Assembly: GCA_949358305.1 (NCBI GenBank)
Contig: OX442318.1
Coordinates: forward strand, 7,798,501-7,862,500
Source of the DNA: Strigamia acuminata
Lineage: Eukaryota; Arthropoda; Chilopoda; Geophilomorpha; Linotaeniidae
Reading direction: 5' to 3'
DNA length: 64,000 bases
Part shown: positions 35,576 through 46,443 of the stretch, in pieces
How positions within the stretch are numbered: the first letter of the stretch is position 1
How the letters are laid out: each line of letters opens with the position of its first letter
Made by a program: the position numbers and the translations under genes
The notes under the pieces: model-generated
The model's database searches: none
Seen by the model: only the letters and a program-made list of their open reading frames with translations
Told to the model about the DNA's origin: nothing

Positions 35576-37320
35576 AATGACTTGAAAAGAGAAAAAAAAA
35601 ATATATCTATGGTTGTTTAAAGTTTGAAAATCACTTTCAATGTACCATCACCCGGACAATAAAAACATTTTGTGGAGCCCATGAAAAAGTGGTCGTCAGA
35701 GTATTGGGTCACGTAGCAGAGCTTATCAAACAGTCTCTGGAGAATGAGGAATGGATCTTTTCTTATTTTTCATTATATATACGAGAAAAAATGGCAAAAT
35801 GTGTGGCGGAAAAAATAGCTGCAAACTTTATATTTAGGGACTAAAGTGACTCATCTGTTGTGCCCAATCCTACTCGATACGTGTAGATCAAAAGGGAAAA
35901 GAAAGACAAGGTGTTTTAGTCCAGATAACAGTCAGTAGCAAGTGGTCTTTCAACCTTTGCACGTTCCATCAACTTGAGTAATAACTTACGCTCATGTATA
36001 TGTATTCAGTGCGCAGTGTGCAAAATGTACCACTAAAGCCGTTCCCAACAAAAGAAAAACCCTCATTATACATTAAGAAGTGCTCATGACATGTGAAACA
36101 AGTCGGAAATAAATAAATTAGTCGCTGTCGCAAATTAATGTATACACTTTTGCTTTTGCTCGCAAGAAAACGCGAATGTCTTATCTTGCCGATCTCTTTG
36201 CTTCATGTGATCCAAATGGCAATAATTGATTGAACCAACATCGTCTTAAGTGCTGTCAAGAGATGGGAATGATGTATGGATGGTTTATACGCAGCTATTG
36301 ATTGTTTACACAGTGTTTGTCAATTTTGCTGACAACAAAAAACCGATGCAATAACACAAATCAATGTTGTAAAGAATAATTTCTCTTTGTGTTATTTTAT
36401 GTGGCAGATACTTTTCCCTTAAAAAACCCGACGATACAATATAATGATCATTTACCGCCATCTTCTAATTGTCCGCAAGCCTTTATTACCATGCGGGCGT
36501 CCATTTTGGTAAGGGAAAAAGTCATTGCAAATAGTGATGTGTTTTCATCAAGTTTGAATAAATGTGTAATGGAGCAAATTCAATGATGAGCGGCCATTAT
36601 GAAGATATGTAAATCTCTAGTGTTTAATATTCAAAACAAGCAGGTGGCGCTGCAGATGCAGTGTCACAAAAAGTGATACAGGTGTAAGCAATGTAAAAAG
36701 GCACAATTAAAAAATATTTAATTATTTATTTATTTATTTATTTCAATATTGTACACTGATGGTTAAGTACATTGCAAAATCAAACTGAAAAACACCTATC
36801 TGAAAGAAAAAAGGAATTTAGCGTTTGAATTTTGCATCAGGATACCGAGTGCAGTCTGTAGTCACCGAGGGTATAGTCACTCAACCGGAACGCAAATGGC
36901 TCCATTTGCAATTCTTTACAATTCTCCGCCTGAACGAAACGTTAAGTTTTTTTCTCATTGTTTTATCTGCATATCTGCAATTTCAGAAGCAATAAAATCC
37001 ACAATTACTTCTAATTGGTGTGAAACTTGCCTTTTATTTTTGGCTAGTCACGTTCTAGCCTATATCTTCGTAACTACAACAAAGAAAGAGGTGTATGCTG
37101 CAAATAAATATTTTGCCTCCGACCCAGACAACTAGTGCTTCGCCTTCTATCGCTATCCTTTGTATCGTCTGCTCTAAAGCAAGATGGCAGACTGTTTTAT
37201 TGTATTATCACCTGGCCAAGCGTTTCCAGGGGAAATTATGGAAGCTGCGCGGTGACATTAATGATTGCATTCTTGTCAGAATGTAATCCTACTGCCGTAT
37301 GTGTATGTACATCAATTTCC
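35576..37320. other. Unassigned sequence
   Basis: An ATTT-rich simple stretch at about 36718-36745. No supported gene. Confidence 0.4.
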
Positions 37321-37342
37321 TTGTGGTGCCAATGTACCACAA
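37321..37342. repeat. Conserved hairpin, copy 2
   Basis: TTGTGGT-GCCAATGT-ACCACAA in the context ATTTCCTTGTGGTGC. The stem matches the copy at 34052-34073 while the loop differs. Confidence 0.6.
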
Positions 37343-37483
37343 CATGTTAAAGCGCTAGCGCGAAAACTTGACCACTAAGTGACATTGTTTGACATACGGT
37401 GGGTCTAAAAATATTGGCTGTCAGAAGACCGACCACTATAATATTCGAACTTCTATTATATTTCTAACATATTGTCTAATAAA

Positions 37484-37745
37484 CAAGTGTGATTTTATTC
37501 AGAAGAATAAACCGATGTATACAGGGTGGAACAAAAGTCTGTTCCCCTCAAATATTTCCTCAGCAATTGCATCTAGGCCAACTTTGATGAAACAATCGTA
37601 TAGGAAGTTGGGTGAGAGCTATTCAATGATGTCATCAAATTTGACCTTGAAGGCCATTTTCAAGGATATTCACTTGCTAACTTCTAAACCAATCAGGTTA
37701 GAGCAAAAAAGTCAATTACAAAGTTGTAGAGCACCATCAAATTAG
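37484..37745 (+). repeat. Dispersed repeat A, copy 2
   Basis: Begins CAAGTGTGATTTTATTCA, then TATACAGGGTGGAACAAAAG at 37518, and ends CAATTACAAAGTTGTAGAGC. It is the least degraded of the three copies (others at 7599 and 59520). A 118-codon frame runs across it but has no known domain. Confidence 0.75.
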
Positions 37746-38847
37746 TACTATACAACTTATCTTAGTTATCTTAAGTTATCTTACCTTAACAGCCAAGCCG
37801 ACATGTTGAAGCAATTTCAAACAAATTCGCTTGTAGGCTTTGCAGACTTTGAGCTAAGTTTTCGCTAACCCTCTAATACCGCCCCAATACCAACTAAATA
37901 CCAATGATCCCACCATTGGCTCGAAAAACAACAACTTTTAGTGTTTAAATATAGATGAACAAGTCGGTAATGACTTTTCTTATCCGGTGAAAAAAAAAGA
38001 TGCAACTACTACCTCCTTTCCTTTACTTGACAAAACCATTTGTGGTACAGCTGTGGAAACTTAATCCCAGGTCAACAAGGCATTAGGCAAGCAATGGTCT
38101 TAACAACAAAGTCATTCCTTGTACATCCGACTGACCGAGCCAAGAAGGAAAGAAGAAAAAAAAAGACACTCTTAAAAGAAAACATTTGAAATCCTTTTAC
38201 CAAATCTTGGTCAGGACACAGCAGCGGGAGTGACTTTAAGTCGTTAATTTTTATTTTCAAAATTTACTACCATCATGCTACAAGATTTGTGGCCATAGAG
38301 CATGACATCACAATTCTCAAGCAACCAGAGAAAATATGAAAAATCTCCCCTAGGAAATTGCCTAGACGGTGATGCATTTAACGAGACATTCTTCCCGCTC
38401 CGTGCACGCTTGATCTATGCGAGGCGGCATCGAAGGTCCATGTCTTTTACAACTGTACATCTTCTGCGCTTCTGATATGTCGCATGATGAATACCGAGCA
38501 AGTGCAAATCTCCACTCTCTGCTCACTGGTAAAGTGCAAGGTTCGTGCAATTCGCCATGCCGCTAACATTGTGATTCATTCCTTATACGTCGCGGATTAA
38601 AGAGAATCACCTTAGTTGTCGCTTGCACCGATAACTTCTATTTGTCTGCATGATTTGTGATGCACAACTCCGAAAACAACCCACTTGCTCATAGATTACA
38701 GGCCAACCATGTGACAGTGAATCACCATCAGTTGTAACACCTGCAAGCATGATAACAATTGCACGTTCGACCCACATACAACTTGCGTGGCGGCCATTTT
38801 GAATTTGCCTGTAGAACCCGCTTCGAAAACTGCTCGACAGTTCGCGG
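37746..38847. other. Unassigned sequence
   Basis: No supported gene. A 62-codon Cys-containing minus frame at 38362-38550 is discussed among the rejected items. Confidence 0.4.
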
Positions 38848-38893
38848 CCGGTATCTTGATGCTAAATTCAAACTGCACATCCCATTCTGCGCA
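38848..38893. repeat. Short dispersed repeat B, copy 2
   Basis: CCGGTATCTTGATGCTAAAT then TCAAACTGC and TTCTGCGCA; compare 10814-10858. Confidence 0.5.
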
Positions 38894-41800
38894 AATGATT
38901 TCCTCATTCCATATTAACCCTCACTATGGATATTTCACATTTCAGTTATATTTCCAATATTACGGTCATTGACTGTGCTGCCTCGAAGTGTCGTTTCCAC
39001 TGCCGCCTCCTTCATAAGCGTATAGGCAAACACCTATTAGACCAACAAGCTCTTTCATAATTACCTGTATCTTACTCCACTGGAGTGTCTCTTAAATAAA
39101 TAAATAAATAAATATTTCCTGTTTAAAAATCTATTTTTTTTTTCCTCAAAGGTAACCACGCTTTCAGTTTTTGATGATGGTTTATGGCTGTTTTTGGTGT
39201 CCACCTATTGTCATTAGTTGTTGAAATATTGCTTTTTACCACAAGAGTATTTTTCCTATTTTTCTTTAAAAATGAGTTAATACTGTAAGCGACATTTAAA
39301 CCTAAGTGAGTTTATGCTAAAAATCGACTTTCCACTCCGCAATAACAGGATTAAACTCCATTTAAAGCAATAAAAGCCGCCTCAGATTCACTACAAACCT
39401 CAGAATCCAAAAAAAACAGTTTTTTTTTTAAAAAAAAAAAAGAAAAATAGTTTCCAAGCCGGTTTTTGCTTTCAGCGTATACTCGCAGTTAAACTCCGCA
39501 GTTAAAAGCGCTGCACGGTACATACCACAAAAGCCAAACGTGCGATAATCTAATCTAGCCCGCTCCTGCCTCGCAGTTAATAGGCAAAGCAAATATCTTT
39601 TGTCCACAAGACCAACAAAGATGCCTCCTAATGGCTCTCTCCTTCGGTCATGTGCTCTTAGTCTATACCACCTTTTCCAAGAGATACACCTTGAAATATT
39701 AAGCCATTAAAAGCCCAGCACTGTCCTAAATTCTAAAATATAAATCAGCTTTCACTCTTGCTGCTTAATTTAAGCTCGTTTCAGTCTCGATCATCATCAT
39801 CAAAGCGAAAGGTGAACAGAATAAAGAACTTTATCCGTTCATTTCATCCTTTGACGGGACTTCTTTTGCCCTGTTTTTTTATGTGGGCCACGTAGGATAT
39901 AAGTGAAGAAAAAAAAGGCAACGAAGAAAAGAAGAAAAAAAAAAAAAAGATCTTTCTCTCTTCCGTCTCTCTCTTACTTTCTCTCCATTTTCAAATTGAA
40001 AAACCTCAAAATGTGTATGGGCTCCACACGTCGGAATGAAAATTCCCACTTGGTCTATTCTTTACTTTTCTTTTGCCATGTGAAATTTTTATCATTTCAT
40101 TTCCAACCCCAGAGAACAAACTTTTTGCTACGTCATGTCCAGCAAAGCAAAGGGAATTGACACACGGTCAAACGACCATTCACATTTCCGGTATCCGAGA
40201 AATAAATGTCAATCAATTCACACACAGTAATCATCTCGTGGAATGGAAGATACGCGACTGCTTATCTACTTCCAGCGCAATTGTAATTGCTAATGGATAG
40301 CGTTAAAATACCGCAAATACCAATACGAGATTGACCCTGTAGCGAATCCAAATTGACTTATTGTTAATCTGCAAAACATGCACTAACGTACGAGTACTAT
40401 TCAAACCCAGGTGTAAGTGGTCACCTCTTTTCAGTGCGTAATCAAAATGTTTATTTCAAGTTTTTCAGGTTTAGTGTAATAAATAAATAAATTTGCACAT
40501 GAGGGTTGAAAAATACACTGAATTTACTTTAATTCAAGTATACGGTAATAACTCCATTGACTAGAAGTACACTACGTCGCATCTTTGAAAGTCCGTACGT
40601 TGGGGACTTACACTGCATTCCAAACAATATACATTATCTTGACTGCTGTCTTTATTGCAAACATCAATGCTGTAAAAATGTTGTATAAAAACATTTAATT
40701 TTCTCGTTTCTTGCTAGGTAAAGGCAATTTTTTTCTTCGCTCACTGCTATCCTGGAGCCCCTTTGTGGATAATTGGTGAGAAAAATCTAAGTGGCCTTTA
40801 TATGATGTTCCTCTGTAGGTCTGCTGCAGAGCTTATTATATCGTCTGAAAGCAGTTTCTGCTGTTGTTTTATCGTCTCAGTAACGGTTCTTTGAGAAACG
40901 ACATGTCCAAACTACATTTGATTTATTTTAATAATGGCCTAATACCCACCAATCAGTGGCATGCCGTTCAAAGTGAAAATCACAACTTTCAGAGATTTTC
41001 ACACTTAAAAAGCGAATCATTCATTGCAATATTTGCTAACTAAAAAGCAAACTTCAGTAACAATTTTTCTTGTTTCTGAACTATCAGAACGTTATTGAAC
41101 CTTTTTAGGGTTATTTTAGAAGCCAAAAGTGACGCTTTTTACGTCATAATCAAAGAAAGTCATCCCTAAATTACCAAAAACGCTCCAAAAACCACAAAAA
41201 AATGCAACAATAAATTATTTAAAAAAAAAAAAATTCTTTTTATTTTTACAAAAAAAAAACAAAAAAAAAATAAATAAATAAAAAAAACCAATTTCATCCA
41301 TTGACAAACCCTGCAGAAGCAGCTTATTTATCACCACAGCCCTCGCCTTTAAAAACCCAACAAGTAGTGCCGAGAAACAAACAAATCAATCGAGACTTTC
41401 CCCATCTTTTTATTTATTTCCAAAACTATTAATGGCTTTTGTGATTTATCACTAATTACACAGCCGAGGCGATTACAATTAATGAATGAATTATGGCATT
41501 GCTGCTAATGAAATTAATTTCAACGTTGGGACACAGCCCCTAGCCAGAAAACAAAGATGGCACACACGCAATGCGCACAGCAACGCTGCGAGCTCAAAAG
41601 GTTTTGTCGTTACACACGAGTCACAGGTGCAAGCAAAGAAGCACCACCGCCAACACAAGCGGGCAACGGGTCGATGCCAGCATGCCGTAACGTCTCGAAA
41701 AATGCAAAGTGCCAGCTGCATACATTTGATCAAATTAGAGCGCAATCGCTTCAAAAAATTGACGAGACCGGCAAATTTATTCTTGATCGATGCACTATCG

Positions 41801-42700
41801 ACACTATCGACTCCCAATACTTTACTTTTTCCCTCTTCCTCCTGCAATTTCCCAATTTCCAATTCCCTATTGCATTTTCCATTATTTCTATCGACTTTTT
41901 ACACACAAAAAAACATAATAAAAATATCCACGGCGTCGATAGAATTCTGGCGCATAGCACAACTCAAACAAGCGATTATTTCGTTGGTGGCGATGCATCA
42001 TCCGTTGCAAGTCCCAGGTGCTCGTTTTATCCAGCCGGTCTATGATTAAACACGGTGTACGCGGCTTAAACTAAGCTCTATGACTGATGTGAACTGACAT
42101 AGGCAATCATACGCACTATCTACATAATTCACACATGCTTAAGCAGTTTGAAAATAATACTTAGAGGGTTCGTGGCCCCTTAAAGTGGTCATTATCCTGC
42201 ACGAGGAAAACTCCAAATGCTATCTGTCGTGAGAAAAGCGTGCGACTTTAAAACGGGGTGAAATGGTCAAATTCTAGTGGTTAGTTTCAAATGACGCAGA
42301 TATTAAAATCTCGTGCACTTTTCTTGAAACGATTACGACGATTTTTTTTTCTTCTTTCCTTGAGCATTATTTTGTGTTTTAGAGCCCATAGAAGAGCGGA
42401 TTCAATTTGTTTTAGGGCACTACAGTATCGAGCAGGGCCCATGGTGCACCCATTGCCTTGCTAATACAATCAATCAGAAATCAATAGAGCGACCAAAACA
42501 TTCCAGCAAATCAAGTTTCGCTCGACAAATTGAACCCATTGGCAATTTTCAATATTTCTGATAATTGAATATTTCCAGTCGTTCCAGAGGCCCAACTCCA
42601 TAGAGTATCACTGAAACACTCCGGTGTAATGCAGTGAAGCCCTTATTGCAATTCTAAGTGGAATTACCGCGCTATCTTCTAGTAACTCCTGTTACATTAG
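38894..42700. other. Unassigned AT-rich sequence
   Basis: An AAAT run at about 39094-39115, A-rich runs near 39420, 39930 and 41220-41290. Three overlapping plus and minus frames at 41486-42049 (up to 187 codons) show no domain and compete with each other. No gene is supported. Confidence 0.4.
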
Positions 42701-42840
42701 TAGTGCTGGACTGGCCCGGAGGGATACTGGGAATTTCCCGGTGGCCCATGGACGTTTTTTTTCTTCTTGTGGCCCGATCTAGCCTGGTTCCCAGGTATAA
42801 ATTTGTTCCCATGGCCCGACTTGTCCAGATTTCCCGATAG
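42701..42840. mobile_element. Probable DNA-transposon remnant, GCTGGACTGGCCCGG
   Basis: TAGTGCTGGACTGGCCCGGA with GGGAATTTCCCGGTGGCCCA resembles the termini of widespread animal DNA transposons that begin CAGTGGCGGACTGGCC (recalled from general knowledge). A weak inverted partner, CCATGGCCCGACTTGTCCAG, lies at about 42810-42830. It is short, AT-interrupted and non-coding. Confidence 0.35.
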
Positions 42841-42940
42841 TAAGTTTGTTTCCAGACCACCTCTGCACGTTAGTAAAACCCTTACACAGGTCCAAACTCA
42901 AAGTTAAATAAATCATACCTCATGTTTGAATACTTTTTGC

Positions 42941-43035
42941 CAGGGGTTGTACACCGGCATGTCGTTAAAAACGGGCATGCCGGTAATACTCGCACTATAC
43001 CGACATGCACTAATAAGCCGGGTAATACGGTATCA
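42941..43035. repeat. Dyad-rich repeat, CAGGGGTTGTACACCGGCAT
   Basis: ACCGGCATG and GCATGCCGGT form an inverted pair around TCGTTAAAAACGG, and a degenerate CCGACATGC follows. The CAGGGG start resembles hAT termini, but no second end was found. Confidence 0.35.
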
Positions 43036-44604
43036 TTTGTGCAGAACGATACCAGGTGGAGACCATAAGGTGCACCCCAAAATATAAAGCCAACAATAAA
43101 TTTATCACTTTCATCAAACAATGCTGTATTTCTGTGTTGCAAATGAGTTTATTTGCACTGTTAACCTTATAAATAAACTTATAAAACAGGAAAAAATAAT
43201 AAATCAAATTTTTACAAAAATAATAAAATTTGCACGTCCCAATTTAATTCAAATTGCTTAAGCAAACCACTTAAAGTTTGTTTTAACTGCCACAACCGAC
43301 ATATTACTGGGACACCCTCCCAACTGCAGGGAAAAAACACTTATTTATATATTATTATTAATTGTCTGAATAACAAGCAAATGAATTCACTTATTGTGGA
43401 AGTAAAAGTGAAAAACATGTTCCCCCACTTAACGATAAAATCCTGTACTGAATAATGATGGCTTTTAGCGATAACGATTTTCCGGCAAAATTATCTGGAT
43501 TCTTTGCGCCTGAATTATTTATCTATCCGTTTATCTCCAATCATTTCTTTTATCGAAAAGAATAAGAATGGGTGGAGATAATTGTAACATGAAGACAAGT
43601 TATTACGAAAGTGTGTAGTTTCAATTTTCTCCACTAGGGGTGCCAACTACTGAACTGGAGATAGAGACAAAAATCCATTAAGTGAGCCGGCAATGCCCTT
43701 TTTTTTTTTTTCTTTTTTTTTTTTTTACCTCAGGGCGTTAAGATTTAATTTGAACTTCATTTCACTCCACATTTTAACTGCAACGAAAGAAGGAAAAAAG
43801 TTGAAACGACTCAACCCTGCAGGAAGAAATTAGGGAAAAAAGTCCAAAAAAGAAAGAAAGAGAGAGCGAAAAGAAGAAACAAGTCGATACACTACGAAAA
43901 AATAACCCCAAACCAATATTATTATTACTATTGTTATTACTATTGCTTTATTTTTAAAACAAAAACCTAATTTGCACAAATTCCCAACTGGTACGTCGAC
44001 AAATTATAATGTTTACACTGATAGATTCATCCCGGGGGTTCGCAGCGAATACAGTCTGTCACACACGAAGCAGATTGGATGGTATCGGTAAATCTCCAGA
44101 GACCGAACACCACAAACAACTTTCGCAAAAAAAAGGCAAGTAAGTTGTGGCTGTGGAATAAGGAAACCGTAATAAGAGTAGAGACTCATTGCCGAAGCGA
44201 AAAGGATAACGCTCGATGCATTCATGCAGCGGCCAGAATGACTCAAGATGGCGCGTAATGCAGATAAGACTCGGCACTGTCTCGACAAAGCCGAAATATT
44301 CGTGCCCTTACAACACCATCGTGACCCATTCAACATACCGAGCATCGAGCAACCCCCGAGACCATTGGCCTCATAGGGGCAGAGGTTCTGGAAAACCTTC
44401 AAAGGGGTCGCCATTTTGCTTCAATTTTTCACGCACAAAAACTGGATTTTTTGGTAAAAGAAATTGAACGTTTTTCGACAAAACTGATAAGTTAGGTTTA
44501 ATAATGGATGACAACAGGATATACATATTATACAGAGGCATTATGGGTAATGAATAAAAGTATTAGCAATGGGTGGCGCTATTTAACTTAATGTTTACAC
44601 TTAT
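43036..44604. other. Unassigned sequence
   Basis: Pyrimidine tract at 43699-43727. A 133-codon minus frame at 44013-44414 has an ATG but no recognisable domain, and a second minus frame overlaps it. No gene is supported. Confidence 0.4.
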
Positions 44605-44631
44605 ATTATTGAACAAGCCGTAAGTTAACAA
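44605..44631. repeat. Diverged copy of the insertion-target repeat
   Basis: ATTATTGAACAAGCCGTAAG TTAACAA, only about 230 bp upstream of the BEL insertion, differs by two bases from the target phrase at 25777. Confidence 0.6.
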
Positions 44632-44836
44632 ATGTAAAACAAGACTTGTCAGGTTAACGTCAAAGTTTTGAATTCTTTATTCCCCGATTCAAACAAAATG
44701 GATAATTCTAGAATTGCCATCACACGTACCCACGCTCTTCCTGGCCATCTGGTGTCCATTGCCAACATTTATTGCTCTATAATTGGACATTGTCGGTAAA
44801 AAATTAAACGTTTTTGTTTTATCGTGTATTATTGGA

Positions 44837-44840
44837 CAAG
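44837..44840. repeat. Left target-site duplication CAAG
   Basis: CAAG immediately precedes the 5' LTR. The same four bases follow the 3' LTR at 52783-52786. Confidence 0.85.
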
Positions 44841-45866
44841 TGTTTCTAGCAGCGATGGATGGTCAGGTCGTTTTGCCTGGTTTTGTGTTGAATATTTTTA
44901 TTACACTTCTAATAAATTGTATAAAGTGTTTTTGCCTATTGATTAAGAAGAGAATCTTTGTGTTTCAGTTTCTTTTTAATTAGTTTCTCTAAATGAGAGT
45001 TTATTTTCAACTTGTTTTATTGTTTACAAAAAATGTTTGATTGCAATCTTTGGAATTTGATGTTATCATTACTCTCGACACCATTGTTGTAATCTTGTTC
45101 CCAGATGTGTTGTTCCTGAAAAGGTTTTTACTGTTAGTTTTTAATATTCCTTATTATAAAATTCACTTTGCAATGTTTAACTGTTTTTAAATACAATTAG
45201 AATGTTTGGTTTTCTTTAAATTCAACTCAAATGGTTTATTTTTTCGTGCTAAGTATTTTTGGAGTGTTGTGATTGGTCAAGACGTTCGGGGGTCTTTTAT
45301 CTTAATTTTGGGTTTTCTTGACAATTTGTTTAAGTGTTTTCTCGTGCTACGGGCCTTTGAGAGCGTTTTGATGGGTTCAGTTAACCACGAAAAGTTGATT
45401 TTGTGCTATTTTTGGGTTTTGAAAGCGTTAGGCTTATTTCAGCAAAAAGTGCTTGCTAGTACGGAATTTTATTTGGCCCAGTCTTGTTTTTTACACAGTT
45501 TTGCCTGTTCATTTTGTAGTTCCTCATTTTTCAACAATGTAACTGTATGTTCCTTTTTGCGCGTGCAATTGTTATGCACGTGTCTTTGTATTCTTGGCAA
45601 TCCAGTTGCCACTCTTCAGTTTGTAACTGATTAAAGCAGATGTGTTTGTATTTGCTCGTCTCTTATTTCGTTTCAACAATGGGAAGAGAGGAGTAGGAGT
45701 TTCCATTTTCTCCCAGGTGAGGAGAACAGACACAGCAACCGCCATCTTTTCCACTGCTCTACACGGGAGTACTACAACCTTGCACTATACGATCTTCAGA
45801 GTTGCTAGGGAGCAACTGCTATCCAACTCCACCGTGGTGACCACATCATAGGTGGCGCTGTGAACA
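44841..45866 (+). repeat. 5' LTR (1,026 bp)
   Basis: Begins TGTTTCTAGC and ends GCTGTGAACA, thus TG...CA. It includes a TATAAAA box near 45157, an AATAAA at 44911, and a strong splice-donor-like CAG/GTGAGG with the cut after 45716. It has the same length as the 3' LTR and matches it wherever compared. Frames of up to 142 codons occur in the LTR but are copied in both LTRs and lack domains, so they are not counted as genes. Confidence 0.95.
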
Positions 45867-45883
45867 TGGTGCCGTGACCAGGA
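45867..45883 (+). other. Primer-binding site
   Basis: TGGTGCCGTGACCAGGA directly abuts the LTR end. TGG complements the CCA of a tRNA 3' end. The rest implies an acceptor stem of type GCCGTGA; the primer tRNA was not identified with confidence (an Arg-like end is the nearest I can recall). Confidence 0.8.
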
Positions 45884-46443
45884 TTTTCGTGCGTTTTCGT
45901 GTGTGGTGCGCGCCTGATCAACGTGTGCGACTGCGAGCTTCGTGCGGTTTGTGACCAGCCTGTGGATTCGTGTTTACGCCGTCGTCGTGGTGAGCGTCCA
46001 GATTTGATTTCCCGTTGGTGACCTGAGTCGCAGAGAGGTCACGTCCGGTTCGCGTTCCCGAGTCAAGCGATACGTCCAGCAGACGTCCTGTTTTCATCTT
46101 GAACACAACGCGCCGTGCAGAGAAGCCTACTTGGTTTAGTTGTTGGGTATTTTGGTGGGTTTTTTGTGTGTGTTTCTGCCTTACTTGGGGGGAAGTGTTT
46201 CGTTTTGAATATTGTAAAAGGTTATTTTTACTCTGTGAGTTAGTCCGCTTCATATAACTGCCTTACGCAGAGAAGCATTCTTAATTTTTGTGAGTCATTT
46301 AGTTGACACTAGTGGGGATTTCTGCTGCACATCAGTGCAAATTATTTGTGTTTTTCCCTCATATTTCGTGTGTAATTAGGGGTGACCTGAAAGAGAGAAA
46401 CTTGGCATTCTTTATTGTCTTTTTTTTCTAAATTGCAGTAGAC
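45884..46443 (+). promoter_or_regulatory. Untranslated leader with a splice-acceptor-like end
   Basis: About 560 nt of leader precede the Gag-Pol start. It ends with a T-rich tract and TAAATTGCAG (cut after 46438), just five bases before the ATG at 46444. With the LTR donor at 45716 this would define a 722-nt intron carrying the primer-binding site. Splicing is an inference. Confidence 0.4.

Noticed and set aside
38362-38550. 62-codon Cys-containing minus frame, considered as an exon
   Set aside because: The Cys spacing vaguely recalled nuclear-envelope Brl1/Brr6-type proteins, but the match is not close and neither a good donor nor a good acceptor frames it.
41486-42049. 187-codon and 162-codon overlapping plus frames with a 123-codon minus frame
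   Set aside because: Three frames compete over the same DNA, none has a domain, and the second half is pyrimidine-rich low complexity.
44013-44414. 133-codon minus frame beginning with ATG
   Set aside because: Cys/Leu/Ser-rich, with no recognisable domain and a second overlapping open frame; no splice or promoter evidence.
45206-45634. 142-codon frame inside the LTR (repeated at 52122-52550), as a possible accessory gene
   Set aside because: It lies entirely in the LTR, is F/L/S/C-rich as expected from T-rich DNA, has no domain, and is duplicated only because the LTR is.
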